Shown: positions 42,550-51,908, numbered from the stretch's first letter. The stretch: DNA of 64,000 bases from Brumimicrobium sp033722555 (GCA_033722555.1 JAWVYS010000005.1:31572-95571), one strand, 5' to 3'. Translations and numbers: made by a program. Notes: generated by a model from the letters alone, not told the origin.

Positions 42550-43979
42550 TCAGGATATTTTTTGCAGGCAACGTTCTATCATTTTCAGGGCCTTATCAAT
42601 GGTTGATTTATGTGTTCTGAAAGATAATACTGCCACCCGGATAACGAAGTTAGATTCAATCATGGTTGAGCTTAGGAACACATCACCATCCTTATGAATC
42701 TCTTGCATCAGCTTTTGATTGAATACGTTCTGATCTTTTTCCCGCGGATACCAGAAATAGCTCACGGATAAGTCCGGTTCAGGGCCTGTTCGGAAACCGA
42801 GTTCCTCAATTTTTTGACGGAAATAATGCGTGAGAAGAATCTTTTCTTCGAGTGCTGCTTTAAAAGGCTCAATTCCATGAATTTTCATCGGTAACCACAT
42901 TCTTAGTGCACGGAAATGCTTGGTTAATTCGGGAGAAACATCTGCCGGATTCACCGGTAAACCCTCTGTCGTTGCATCCTGCATGTAATTGGCCAGGTAA
43001 TGATGTGATTGAAGGACAGATTGTTTGTTTTTGACGAGAACAGCACCTAAACCGTAAGGCAGAAAAAGGCCTTTATGGGGGTCTATCACCAGGGAATCTG
43101 CTTTTTCTATTCCTTCAAAGAGATTTTTTTTATTTTTCAGTAATTTAAAAAAACCGCCGTATGCTGCATCGATATGGTACCAGAGTGCGTATTTCTCTGC
43201 GATCCCGGCAATTTGATTAAGGGGATCTACTGCCCCGGTGTCCGTTGTACCGGCAGAGGCAATTACCAGAAAAGGTTTCAAACCTTTATCTATATCCGTA
43301 AGAATATAATTTTCGAGTTTTTCGGCAAGAATCCTTCCTCCTTCATCCAGTTCAACCTCTCTGATTTTTACATCCGCCAAACCGATAATCCGTAAGGCTT
43401 TATGTATGCAGTGATGAGTTTGTTTACTCAGATAAACCACGCTGTCTGAAACCGGGGATTTAAGAACATCATGAAAATCTCTTGCCGCCGTCAGAGCGAT
43501 CAAGTTTGCGATTGAACCTCCCGAGGTCAGATTTCCAATAGAATCTGAAGGGAATTCAAATAATTCTTTCAACCAGTTGAGACAGGCGTGCTCCATTTCC
43601 ACCGCTCCCGGCGATGCGAAATACATTCCGCTGTATGCATTACTTACCGCTGCCAGATAGTCTCCAATTGCTGCAGTATAGATGCCTCCACCGGGGATAT
43701 AACCCAAATGACCACCTGATGCCGCATTGATGCCTTTGGCCATAAGTTCATCGGTGAGAATCTTTTTAATTTCTTTGAGTTGCCTTTTTTCTCCCGTAAT
43801 CCTGAAAAAATCGTGGGAGGTTTTTTTGATGAATAAGACGGTGTTTCATCCAGTTTCTGTAAAAAATCATCTGCGGTCTGATTGAGATCCCTGAAAAGGG
43901 CGTCGCGATCCTTTTGGTCGAGATCGAGCAGTCGGGAGATGCTTTCCAGTTCTTTCAGCCTTTTTTCCGGTTGAGCCAT
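42550..43979 (-). pseudogene. Frameshifted PLP-dependent decarboxylase (group II)
   Basis: Two minus-strand frames join into one decarboxylase of about 475 residues. The first (43979 downward) starts MAQPEKRLKELESISRLLDLD and encodes the N-terminal helical region. At T7 on the plus strand (A7 on the coding strand, 43821-43827) the frame shifts by -1 and continues as T-S-H-D-F-F-R-I-T-G...MAKGINAASGGHLGYIPGGG to 42550. The catalytic core is intact, including WYHIDAAYGGFF and the Schiff-base Lys in VIDPHKGLFLPYG. One A too few, a sequencing slip, or programmed -1 slippage (A AAA AAA) would all fit. Family members decarboxylate aromatic or acidic amino acids. Whether a full protein is made is unknown. 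Confidence 0.75.
43821..43827 (-). other. Frameshift site: heptameric A-run in the decarboxylase gene
   Basis: Coding-strand TCA TCA AAA AAA CCT. In-frame reading gives S-S-K-K-P-P; a -1 step on A AAA AAA gives S-S-K-K-T-S-H, which leads into the conserved downstream protein. This pinpoints the disruption to a few bases. Confidence 0.75.
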
Positions 43980-44075
43980 TACGGATTATTTTTTATCAGT
44001 AAATGTAATCAAATAGCCGCAAACCTGCGTAAGACTGAAACCTCCGGAATGGTAAGAAATAAGTACGGAATATAC

Positions 44076-44537
44076 TTATGAAAGCAGCTTTTGTCGCAGC
44101 ATGAATTCCAATTGTTCATTTGCCTGTGACAACTTTTCGTTGATCTCGTGGGTTTCTACCTGCAATTTATATACTTCGTAAGCCTTAATTATGATCTCCT
44201 TCAATTTTTCATTGTCCCAAGGCTTTGAAATATACTTGAAGATGTGACCTTTATTAACAGCTTCAACGAGTGCATCCATATCGGTGTAACCGGTTACGAG
44301 AATACGAATAGCGTGGGGATATTCTTCAAGAATGGAGGATAAAAACTCAACACCGGTCTTCTCCGGCATTCTTTGATCGGTGAGGATCACGTGGATCTGG
44401 TTATTCTTTAAGATATCAAGGCCGTCATGAGCACTTTCGGCCAGGAAAATATTAAAATTTCGTCGGAAAGCAGCTTTAAACGAGGTTAGGTTGCTTCTTT
44501 CATCGTCGATGTAGAGGACATTGATGTGTTTATGCAT
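44076..44537 (-). CDS. Response regulator: receiver domain plus coiled coil
   Basis: 153 residues. The receiver (1-125) has NVLYIDDERSNLTSF (acidic pocket), phospho-Asp in VILTDQRMPEKTG, Thr in LVTGYTD and Lys in ISKPWDNEKL. A short coiled coil follows (YKLQVETHEINEKLSQANEQLEFML) with no output domain. The receiver is closely similar to that of the hybrid kinase at 48531, with shared YIDDE and DQRMPEK(T/S)G. It is divergently placed next to the ThiF-like gene (89 bp between starts). It may act by protein-protein contact through its coiled coil. Confidence 0.9.
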   Translation of the reverse strand: MHKHINVLYIDDERSNLTSFKAAFRRNFNIFLAESAHDGLDILKNNQIHVILTDQRMPEKTGVEFLSSILEEYPHAIRILVTGYTDMDALVEAVNKGHIFKYISKPWDNEKLKEIIIKAYEVYKLQVETHEINEKLSQANEQLEFMLRQKLLS

Positions 44538-44626
44538 GATATAATAAGTTTAACATTAATTTCGCGCAGTAATCAAAATTAATGCGCTAAAATTACTACA
44601 TTACGAACTAATTTACAAAATTATAA

Positions 44627-45709
44627 ATGAGATCAATAGACTGGGAGCCTATAATCTTCAAATCCTCTGAAAGTAGTGATTTTACAAAACTTCAAGACTT
44701 TATTAAGCAAAATTCCGGGATACGGATATTGGATCAGCTGGAATCACAAATCAAAGAACTCGTTAAATTAAGAAATCCATCTGTTTCGACAGAGAGCGAT
44801 GAATTTGAAGAGATTTTAGGAATTTTTTTGTCAGAAATAGATGTAGATAGGTTTGGGAACTGGGTGTATTACCCCTGGAACAACAACCTGGTTAGAATAC
44901 TGCCGGAAGCTGAATTCATTGAGGTTAGAACAGTGCGGAACAGGTATAAAATCACTGAGCAAGAACAAAACATCCTAAGAACCAAGAAAGTCGGGGTGGT
45001 TGGACTTTCCGTAGGACAATCGGTTTCCCTTGCCTTGGCAATGGAGAGGATAGCAGGTGAAATTGTTATTGCAGATTTTGATCATCTGGAACTGGGAAAT
45101 ATGAATAGGATAAGAACGGGTTTACATAACTTAGGATTGCCGAAAACGACGATTGTTGCTCGTGAAATTGCTGAGATCGATCCATACATTCGTGTAAAAT
45201 GCTTTTCGGCGGGTTTGACCCGGGAAAATATGGACTCGTTTTTTGGTAGTGGTGAAAAACATCTGGACATTCTGGTTGATGAATGTGATTCAGTAGATAT
45301 TAAAATCTTAGCGCGCGAGAAAGCCAAAGAGTGCGGAATCCCCGTACTCATGGATACGAGTGACCGTGGAATGCTGGATATTGAACGTTTTGATTTAGAT
45401 CCTGACCGGCCCTTGTTTCACGGATTGGTAAGTGAAGAAGATTTGATAAAATTAAAAGGCACTATAAATCCTGCGGAAAGGGTTGAGATCGTTGGTAAAA
45501 TAATTAACATGGATACTATGTCTGAGGTTCTAAGGCAGTCCATGAAGGAGATCGGAAAGTCAATCACTACCTGGCCCCAGTTAGGAACGGATGTGATGCT
45601 GGGAGGGGCTATAACCGGTCATATGGCGCGAAAAATATTACTCGGAAAAAGTAAGGTTTCGGGACGATTTTTTGTCGATATGGAACAGATCATCCATGAA
45701 CAGTTATAA
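44627..45709 (+). CDS. E1/ThiF-like adenylating enzyme
   Basis: 360 residues. The N-terminal ~115 residues are of unknown fold (IRILDQLESQIKELVKLRNPS). Residues ~119-330 form the ThiF/MoeB/E1 core: KKVGVVGLSVGQSVSLALAME (nucleotide loop), IADFDHLELGNMNRI (D...N-x-N-R), GLPKTTIVAREIAEIDP, DILVDECDSVDIKI (the D-x-x-D element), and AGAITGHMARKILLG. E1-like enzymes activate C-termini as acyl adenylates for sulfur transfer or ubiquitin-like conjugation. No CxxC zinc pairs are present. It resembles proteins of the Rv1355c type. It overlaps a GNAT-like gene by 14 nt, so the products probably act in one pathway. Substrate unknown. Confidence 0.8.
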   Translation: MRSIDWEPIIFKSSESSDFTKLQDFIKQNSGIRILDQLESQIKELVKLRNPSVSTESDEFEEILGIFLSEIDVDRFGNWVYYPWNNNLVRILPEAEFIEVRTVRNRYKITEQEQNILRTKKVGVVGLSVGQSVSLALAMERIAGEIVIADFDHLELGNMNRIRTGLHNLGLPKTTIVAREIAEIDPYIRVKCFSAGLTRENMDSFFGSGEKHLDILVDECDSVDIKILAREKAKECGIPVLMDTSDRGMLDIERFDLDPDRPLFHGLVSEEDLIKLKGTINPAERVEIVGKIINMDTMSEVLRQSMKEIGKSITTWPQLGTDVMLGGAITGHMARKILLGKSKVSGRFFVDMEQIIHEQL

Positions 45710-46394
45710 GGTAAGGACATACCGTGCAGTAGATTCTCCTGCGTTGAATAGGCAATATGTGGAGGGACATGCGAATGTCCTGAAAGATTATGGAGTTACA
45801 ATGATCACTTCGTTGAAACCTACGTGGACCTCCAATCCGAACGTGTACTGTGTGGTGGCTTATGACAAGGATAATGTTATGGTTGGCGGGATTCGTATTC
45901 AGGTAGCTGACTGGAAAACTCCGCTCCCGATGGAGACAGCAATTGCCAAACTGGATGAAGGCATTTACGACCTCGTAAAAAAATACAAGAGCGAAGGTGT
46001 GGGTGAATTATGCGGACTATGGAATGCCAAATCGGTAGCGGGAGTTGGACTGAGTTATGTTTTGACAAGGGCCGCCGTTTCGATCGTAAATCAGCTCAAT
46101 TTCAACGTGCTAATGGGAATTTGTGCAGAATACAGTCTTAAAATGTTTAAGGATGTTGGTTTTGAAATAGATACTTCATTAAGCAATAATGGGGAATTCC
46201 CCTATCCTACGAATGAATATATTACCAGAGTAGTTGGAATTCTCCATTCATCGAGTTTAAGAAGTGCAAATCCTTTTGATCGGGAAATTATTTTATTTTT
46301 GAGGGATAATATTGAAGCAGAACGTATTGAGACCGGGAAAAAAGGAGAATTCCTGGTAGATTATGATTTAAATGTAAAGCCTGAACCTGTCTAA
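45696..46394 (+). CDS. GNAT-like N-acyltransferase
   Basis: 232 residues starting MNSYKVRTYRAVDSPALNRQY at 45696, overlapping the E1-like gene by 14 nt; a 24-nt earlier start is less likely. The pattern of strands and helices (YCVVAYDKDNVMVGGIRIQV; GELCGLWNAKSVAGVGLSYVLTRAAVSIVNQLNFNVLMGIC; LKMFKDVGFEID) fits the GNAT/autoinducer-synthase-like acyltransferase fold, in which an acyl thioester is moved to an amine. The acetyl-CoA loop signature is degenerate (GVGLSYVL). Acyl donor and acceptor unknown. Confidence 0.65.
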   Translation: MNSYKVRTYRAVDSPALNRQYVEGHANVLKDYGVTMITSLKPTWTSNPNVYCVVAYDKDNVMVGGIRIQVADWKTPLPMETAIAKLDEGIYDLVKKYKSEGVGELCGLWNAKSVAGVGLSYVLTRAAVSIVNQLNFNVLMGICAEYSLKMFKDVGFEIDTSLSNNGEFPYPTNEYITRVVGILHSSSLRSANPFDREIILFLRDNIEAERIETGKKGEFLVDYDLNVKPEPV

Positions 46395-46404
46395 GTTTGA
46401 TCAA

Positions 46405-48534
46405 ATGAAGATTATTTACCAGCTACTGTTATTAACGATTTCTTTACTTTTCTCTGTTGAACTTACAGCTCAGAAACTTGCGATTGATTCTCTTCAGAAA
46501 AAGCGGTCTATAGGCCGGGAGGTAAGTTTTTTTGTGGATGAGAGCCAAAATCTAAGTATTGATGAGATAATTTTCGAAGATTTTAAAACTTCAACCATGG
46601 AGGTTCCCAATTTTGGGATTGCCAGGGGAAATATATGGTTATGTTTTACTTTAACTAACAACAGTAGGTTTGAGGATCTTTTTCTAGAGATAAGTCAATC
46701 TACCCTCGATGAGGTTGTGCTTTATGACTTGGAAAAAGATAGAACAGATGTTCAGGGAGATAAATACCCCTTTGATCAAAGGGATCATAATTTCACCCAC
46801 TTTGTTTTTGATCTTGAGATTTCTAAAGGGGAAACAAAAACCTATTATGTAAAGGTGAATAGTTCGAATCAGGTGCAGGTACCTATGCATTTAGGCAGCT
46901 ATGACATGATACAGCAGTCGAACCAAAACCTTAATTTGTTTTTATCGCTCTTTCTCGGATTAATGCTCGCGATGATCTTTTACAATGCCGTGCTTTATTT
47001 CTTCGTTCGGGATAGTAGTTACCTGTATTATGTTCTTTATATCAGTATATTAACATTTACTCAATTAACACCTCACGGATTTGCGTTTCAGTATTTCTGG
47101 CCACATTCTCCCTGGATGAGCCAGTACTCAATGTTTATTTTCCCGATCGCCGTAGGTGTATCAGGAATTCTGTTTTTCAACGTTTTTCTTGCCACGAAGA
47201 AATACTTCCCAAGACTTATCTGGGTATTCCGATTTTTATTCTTACTCTATGCCATTGCCATAGTTTTGGTCGTAACCGGAGAATTTAAATCTGCCTATTC
47301 TCTCATAGACCTTACGGCGATGACAGTGGCACTTACCATGTTAATCGGTGCGGCTGTCATTTATCGGAGAGGAAATCGAACCGCGCTCTATTTTCTGGCT
47401 GCATGGACGATTTTTCTTGTAGGTATTGTTTTCTGGGTACTAAAGGACACCGGTGTCCTGCCGTATAACAATCTGACCAATTACATGATGCTACTTGGTG
47501 CGGGGGTGGAGACGGTCTTGCTTTCCATTGGTTTGGCAGACAGGATTAATAGCTACCGTAAGGAAAAGGAAGAGTCCAAGATGAATGAAATTCGTGCACT
47601 CAGAGAAAACGAAAGGCTGATTTCCGAACAAAACGTTCTTTTGGAGCAAAAAGTTAAGGAAAGAACCGAAGAACTCGAAGCTCTTAACATTGAACTTAAA
47701 AAAGCGCTTGAATCCGTTATAAAAACGCAAAACAAGCTGCTCGAATCGGAGAAAATGGCCTCTCTCGGTCAGCTTACCGCAGGAGTTGCCCATGAGATAA
47801 ATAATCCGATCAATTTCGTTTCCTCCAATATTGAACCTCTGAAACGTGACCTTCAGGATTTGGAAGAACTGTTAGAACTTTATTCCCAATTGGATAAAGA
47901 TAATTTCGAAGAAAAAATAGAAGAGATAGAGCAGTTTAAGGAAGAGATAGACCTTAAGTATCTGAAAGATGAACTTAAGGAAATACTTAGAAATATTGAG
48001 GAGGGCGCGCGTCGAACGAGTGAAATTGTTAAGGGGTTGAAAACCTTTTCAAGAAACGATCAGAAATCAAAAATTCCTGCCCACATAAATGCCGGTATTG
48101 AGTCAACACTCACCCTCTTGAACAGCAAATTGTCAGACATCCATGTTGAATTAAACCTGAATGATATTCCTCAGATACTGTGCTATCCCGGTAAACTAAA
48201 CCAGGTGATTATGAACATTATCACGAATTCGATTGATGCGGTAAAGGCCAAATTTGGTAAGCGGAAAGAAGGCACTATTCGCATTGAGACTAGCTATAAT
48301 GTTGAGAGGAAAGAGGTTCAGATTGAAATAGAAGATAACGGTACAGGCATTCCCGAAGAAATAAGAAAGAAGATTTACGACCCTTTCTACACTACGAAGG
48401 ATGTAGGCAAAGGAACAGGACTGGGTTTGTCTATCGTTTATCAGATTATAGAAGCCCACGAAGGAGAAATAATACTGGAGAGTGAAGAAGGTAAGGGGAC
48501 TTTATTCAGAATTATATTGCCGGTGAAAGGATGA
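46405..48534 (+). CDS. 7TMR-DISM sensor histidine kinase
   Basis: 709 residues. Signal peptide and extracytoplasmic 7TMR-DISMED2 beta domain (~20-165, FGIARGNIWLCFTLTNNSRFEDLFLEISQSTLDEVVLYD), seven transmembrane helices (~175-385), coiled coil (~390-445), HisKA with phospho-His 463 in ASLGQLTAGVAHEINNPINF, and HATPase_c with N box NQVIMNIITNSIDAV, DNGTGIP and GKGTGLGLSIVYQII. DISMED2 domains are thought to bind carbohydrate-like ligands. It overlaps the hybrid kinase gene by 4 nt and starts 10 bp after the acyltransferase, so signalling and enzyme genes share a transcript. Confidence 0.93.
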   Translation: MKIIYQLLLLTISLLFSVELTAQKLAIDSLQKKRSIGREVSFFVDESQNLSIDEIIFEDFKTSTMEVPNFGIARGNIWLCFTLTNNSRFEDLFLEISQSTLDEVVLYDLEKDRTDVQGDKYPFDQRDHNFTHFVFDLEISKGETKTYYVKVNSSNQVQVPMHLGSYDMIQQSNQNLNLFLSLFLGLMLAMIFYNAVLYFFVRDSSYLYYVLYISILTFTQLTPHGFAFQYFWPHSPWMSQYSMFIFPIAVGVSGILFFNVFLATKKYFPRLIWVFRFLFLLYAIAIVLVVTGEFKSAYSLIDLTAMTVALTMLIGAAVIYRRGNRTALYFLAAWTIFLVGIVFWVLKDTGVLPYNNLTNYMMLLGAGVETVLLSIGLADRINSYRKEKEESKMNEIRALRENERLISEQNVLLEQKVKERTEELEALNIELKKALESVIKTQNKLLESEKMASLGQLTAGVAHEINNPINFVSSNIEPLKRDLQDLEELLELYSQLDKDNFEEKIEEIEQFKEEIDLKYLKDELKEILRNIEEGARRTSEIVKGLKTFSRNDQKSKIPAHINAGIESTLTLLNSKLSDIHVELNLNDIPQILCYPGKLNQVIMNIITNSIDAVKAKFGKRKEGTIRIETSYNVERKEVQIEIEDNGTGIPEEIRKKIYDPFYTTKDVGKGTGLGLSIVYQIIEAHEGEIILESEEGKGTLFRIILPVKG

Positions 48535-49853
48535 AAGAAATAAACGTTTTATACATTGATGATGAAGAGATAAATCTGGAGGTATTCCTTTCTTCCTTCA
48601 GAAAAATTTTCAGGATATTTCTGGCTCAGTCAGCGGAGGAAGGATTAAAGATATTGAATCGGGAAAATATCCATGTGGTTATCGCTGACCAAAGGATGCC
48701 CGAAAAAAGCGGTAATGCCTTTTTTGAAGAGATCAAAGAACATTATCCTGATATTGTGAGGATTATTCTTACGGCATATGCAGATTATGAAACGGCTTAT
48801 GACAGCATCAATCGGGGTTATGTATTTCGTTTTCTTCAGAAGCCGTGGGATTTTTACGAATTGGTTAAAACGATCGAAGATGGTTACAGACTCTATACTC
48901 TAACCAAAAGTAATAAACAGCTTTTGGAGGAATATCAGTTTCTTTTTCAAAGCCATAATTTGCCTATTCTGATTATTGACAGAGACACTCACTTTATTGC
49001 GGAGTTGAATGAGGCAGCATCCGTATATTTTAATCTTGACAAGGATTTTCGTGCACAAAACATTAATAATTTTCTTTCCCTGAACAAAGTTTTTTCACAA
49101 GAGAATAAATTGCATTACATCCGGAATGGTAACAATGAGTTAAGACAGGCATTTGTTCGATTGAAACAAGTGAAATGGAAGGATTTACCTGCTTATTTGC
49201 TCACGATTGAGGATCAAACAGAACTGCTCCAATTTGAAAAGGCTAAACTTAATTATGTAAGTGAAGTACAGGCTTATGAGCGTAAAAAACTCTCTATGGA
49301 ACTGCACGATGGCATCGCTCAGGAATTAACTCTGTTGAAACTATTTGTCGAATCGGGAATGAATGAAGATTCAGAAGAGTATCAAGGTTTTATGACCAGT
49401 TATCGGCAGATCGTGGGCAGCATAAGAGAACTCTCCTATAATCTCAACCCTCCTGACCTTAAGGAGGGCTTTTCTACTGCTCTCGAAAAATTATTCAATC
49501 GGCTTAACAAGGCGAGTGAAGTGAATTTCACTTTTATAAATGAAGCAATCGATCGAATGGATCCTTTTCTGAGTAAAAACCGGTCTTATCATTTATACCG
49601 AATTACCCAGGAGTTCATAAATAATGCACTGAAATATTCGGGAGCTTCTGAGATTAAATGTGAGATCCGTGCTGAGCAGAGTCACGTGGTGATGGAACTG
49701 AGTGATAACGGTGAGGGGTTTGAAGTAGAATTAGCGACGAAAGGAGATGGCTTGAAAAATATGGCAGAGCGCTCAAGAATAGTGGGTATGGAATTTTCTC
49801 TGGTAAGTGCTCCGGGTGCCGGAACCAAATTAGCTCTTTCGGGTTATCTTTAA
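48531..49853 (+). CDS. Receiver-HisKA_3 hybrid (NarX-like output kinase)
   Basis: 440 residues. Residues 1-125 are a receiver (NVLYIDDEEINLEVF, phospho-Asp in IADQRMPEKSG, LTAYADY, FLQKPWD). A PAS-like linker follows (~140-240, NLPILIIDRDTHFIAELNEAASVYFNLD), then HisKA_3 with phospho-His 259 in SMELHDGIAQELTLLK, and HATPase (EFINNALKYSGA; DNGEGFEVELATKGDGLKNMAERS). HisKA_3 kinases normally pair with LuxR/NarL-type regulators, and the convergent receiver gene next to it is NarL-like. So signal flow may run: 7TMR kinase to this receiver, then on to the NarL-type receiver. Translationally coupled to the upstream kinase (4-nt overlap). Confidence 0.9.
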   Translation: MKEINVLYIDDEEINLEVFLSSFRKIFRIFLAQSAEEGLKILNRENIHVVIADQRMPEKSGNAFFEEIKEHYPDIVRIILTAYADYETAYDSINRGYVFRFLQKPWDFYELVKTIEDGYRLYTLTKSNKQLLEEYQFLFQSHNLPILIIDRDTHFIAELNEAASVYFNLDKDFRAQNINNFLSLNKVFSQENKLHYIRNGNNELRQAFVRLKQVKWKDLPAYLLTIEDQTELLQFEKAKLNYVSEVQAYERKKLSMELHDGIAQELTLLKLFVESGMNEDSEEYQGFMTSYRQIVGSIRELSYNLNPPDLKEGFSTALEKLFNRLNKASEVNFTFINEAIDRMDPFLSKNRSYHLYRITQEFINNALKYSGASEIKCEIRAEQSHVVMELSDNGEGFEVELATKGDGLKNMAERSRIVGMEFSLVSAPGAGTKLALSGYL

Positions 49854-50269
49854 TTCTGGTCCAATTTATTTCTTACCTCCTCACAGATATAGTTGTTACC
49901 ATTCAGAACCTCTGTTATCGCGTGCAGCAGCTCTTTTCTGGGACTAACCTTGGTGACGTAACCATCCACTCCGTTTTTGAGCATTTCATTGACGTGGGAA
50001 CGATCGCTGTGCATGGACAGGGCAATAATCCTTATTTCCGAGTTATTTTTTTTAATACGTGTAGTTGCCTGAAGTCCGTTGCCTTTTTTCAAATTGATAT
50101 CCATCAGTACGATGTCCGGATTCAGATTTTTCGCCGTATGAACGGCTTCAGATTCATTTGTGCAAATTCCCACTACCTTATAACCTTCATCTGAAATAAT
50201 TTTTTGCCAGGCCTGACCCAGGGCTATATGATCTTCTACGATCAATACTTTAAATTGTTTATCTGACAT
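49850..50269 (-). CDS. Single-domain response regulator of NarL type
   Basis: 139 residues made up of one receiver: KVLIVEDHIALGQAWQKI, phospho-Asp in DIVLMDINLKKGNG, IIALSMHSD (Ser/Thr switch), YVTKVSPRKELLHAI (Lys). The sequence is of the NarL/FixJ receiver class, but the LuxR-type DNA-binding domain is missing; after the receiver there are only ~20 residues (NYICEEVRNKLDQN). It converges on the hybrid kinase with a 4-nt overlap. It probably acts as a phosphate acceptor or protein-binding switch. Confidence 0.9.
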   Translation of the reverse strand: MSDKQFKVLIVEDHIALGQAWQKIISDEGYKVVGICTNESEAVHTAKNLNPDIVLMDINLKKGNGLQATTRIKKNNSEIRIIALSMHSDRSHVNEMLKNGVDGYVTKVSPRKELLHAITEVLNGNNYICEEVRNKLDQN

Positions 50270-50338
50270 CTTGAACCGGGAGATTGATGATATGCTGATT
50301 AAACAATCGAGTTCAAAATAAGTTCTTTTTTTTGTTGA

Positions 50339-51811
50339 TTATTGATAAGACCAGGTTGCTCCGTCTTTATTGTCTTTGACTTCTATATTTGCCTCTGCTA
50401 GTTTGTCTCTGATCTTATCCGCTTTTGACCAGTCTTTATTTGCTCTTGCTTCAGCTCTCAGGTCAAGGATTAATTCCATGAGCGTATCTATTCCTTCATT
50501 TTCTGTCTTTTCCAGTTTTGCCAGACCAAGTACATCAAATATGAATTCATTCATTTTGCGAATGAGCAATTTTTTATCGTTTGGAGAGAGTTTATCTGCC
50601 CCATTATTTACAGAGTGGATCAGTTTTACAGCATCGAATAAATGTGCGATGAGTACAGGGGTGTTGAAGTCATCATTCATTGCCTCATAAAACTTCTCTA
50701 TCAGCGATTCAACATTTATTGAGGATTCCTTGGATGCGGGAAGTTTTTCAAGCACATCAAGAGATTCCATCAAACGATGAAAACCTTTTTCTGCAGAACC
50801 CAAGGCTTCTGAACTGAAATCCAGCGTGCTTCTGTAGTGTGCCTGCATCATAAAAAAGCGAACAATGAGGGGGTGATAACGCTTATTCAGCAGGTCATTC
50901 TCTCCACTGAAAAGCTGGTCGGGTAACAACATGTTCCCCGTTGATTTACTCATTTTTTTACCATTGAGTGTTAGCATATTTGCATGCATCCAATATAGCA
51001 CCGGTTTTTTACCTGTTGCTGCCGTTCCTTGAGCAATTTCACATTCATGATGGGGAAATTTGAGATCCATTCCGCCTCCGTGTATGTCGAACTGTTCACC
51101 TAAATATTTTGTACTCATTGCGGAGCATTCCAGATGCCAGCCCGGAAATCCCATCCCCCACGGGGAAGGCCATTTCATGATGTGTTCGGGTTTTGCATTT
51201 TTCCAAAGAGCAAAATCGAGTGGAGATTTTTTTTCGTCCTGACCGTCCAACGAGCGTGTTCCGGATATCAGGTCTTCAATTTTTCGTTTAGAAAGTTCTC
51301 CGTAATTATGCTTTGTGTCATATTTTTCTACGTCGAAATATACGGAACCATTTACCTCATAAGCCAAGCCGGCCGATAGTATTTTTTTTACCAGTTCGAT
51401 CTGCTCCACAATATGCCCGGTGGCTGTTGGCTCTATATTCGGAGGAAGGTTATTGAACTTCCGAAGGATTTCGTGGAAATATATGGTGTACTGTTGTACT
51501 ATTTCCATAGGCTCGAGCTGTTCCAAACGCGCTTTTTTGGATATTTTATCTTCCCCTTCCTCTGCATCGTTTTCGAGATGTCCTGCATCAGTGATGTTTC
51601 TGACGTAACGAACTTTATATCCGAGGTGTTTGAGATAACGGTAAACCGTATCAAAGGAAATAAAGGTTCTACAGTTACCCAGATGAACATAATTATATAC
51701 GGTAGGCCCACAAACATAAAGACCAACAAATCCGGGGTTCATCGGCTGAAAGTTTTCTTTCGTGCCGCTAAAGCTGTTGTAGATTTTCAGTTCATCTTTG
51801 GGAATTTCCAT
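50339..51811 (-). CDS. cysS: Cysteinyl-tRNA synthetase
   Basis: Class I enzyme charging tRNA-Cys. HIGH signature as HLGN in GLYVCGPTVYNYVHLGNCRTF; KMSKS signature in TLNGKKMSKSTGNM. Zinc-binding residues are the first Cys in VCGPTVY, Cys in GWHLECSAMS, and His/Glu in HHECEIAQG. The C-terminal anticodon-binding DALR-like domain follows from ~360. Length 490 aa is normal. It lies downstream of the MORN-repeat gene (~97 bp), which has its own terminator. Confidence 0.97.
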   Translation of the reverse strand: MEIPKDELKIYNSFSGTKENFQPMNPGFVGLYVCGPTVYNYVHLGNCRTFISFDTVYRYLKHLGYKVRYVRNITDAGHLENDAEEGEDKISKKARLEQLEPMEIVQQYTIYFHEILRKFNNLPPNIEPTATGHIVEQIELVKKILSAGLAYEVNGSVYFDVEKYDTKHNYGELSKRKIEDLISGTRSLDGQDEKKSPLDFALWKNAKPEHIMKWPSPWGMGFPGWHLECSAMSTKYLGEQFDIHGGGMDLKFPHHECEIAQGTAATGKKPVLYWMHANMLTLNGKKMSKSTGNMLLPDQLFSGENDLLNKRYHPLIVRFFMMQAHYRSTLDFSSEALGSAEKGFHRLMESLDVLEKLPASKESSINVESLIEKFYEAMNDDFNTPVLIAHLFDAVKLIHSVNNGADKLSPNDKKLLIRKMNEFIFDVLGLAKLEKTENEGIDTLMELILDLRAEARANKDWSKADKIRDKLAEANIEVKDNKDGATWSYQ

Positions 51812-51861
51812 ATCCTGACCGGTTTTACTATTGTTTCGCGAAAATACGATTTTTTTAAACG

Positions 51862-51889
51862 AAAAAAGGGAACCTTTTCGGGCTCCCTT
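51862..51889 (-). terminator. Rho-independent terminator of the MORN-repeat gene
   Basis: On the minus strand AAGGGAGCC pairs with GGTTCCCTT (9 bp, one G-U) around a 6-nt loop, followed by a T6 run. It lies 19 nt after the stop at 51909 and insulates cysS from the gene upstream. Confidence 0.82.
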
Positions 51890-51908
51890 CTAAATTTTAT
51901 CAGTACAA

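Noticed and set aside
44627..46394. ThiF-GNAT pair as a ubiquitin-like antiphage operon (Bil or CBASS Cap2/Cap3 type)
   Set aside because: No ubiquitin-like protein, E2, JAB peptidase or cyclic-nucleotide synthase nearby, and the E1-like protein lacks the CxxC pairs.
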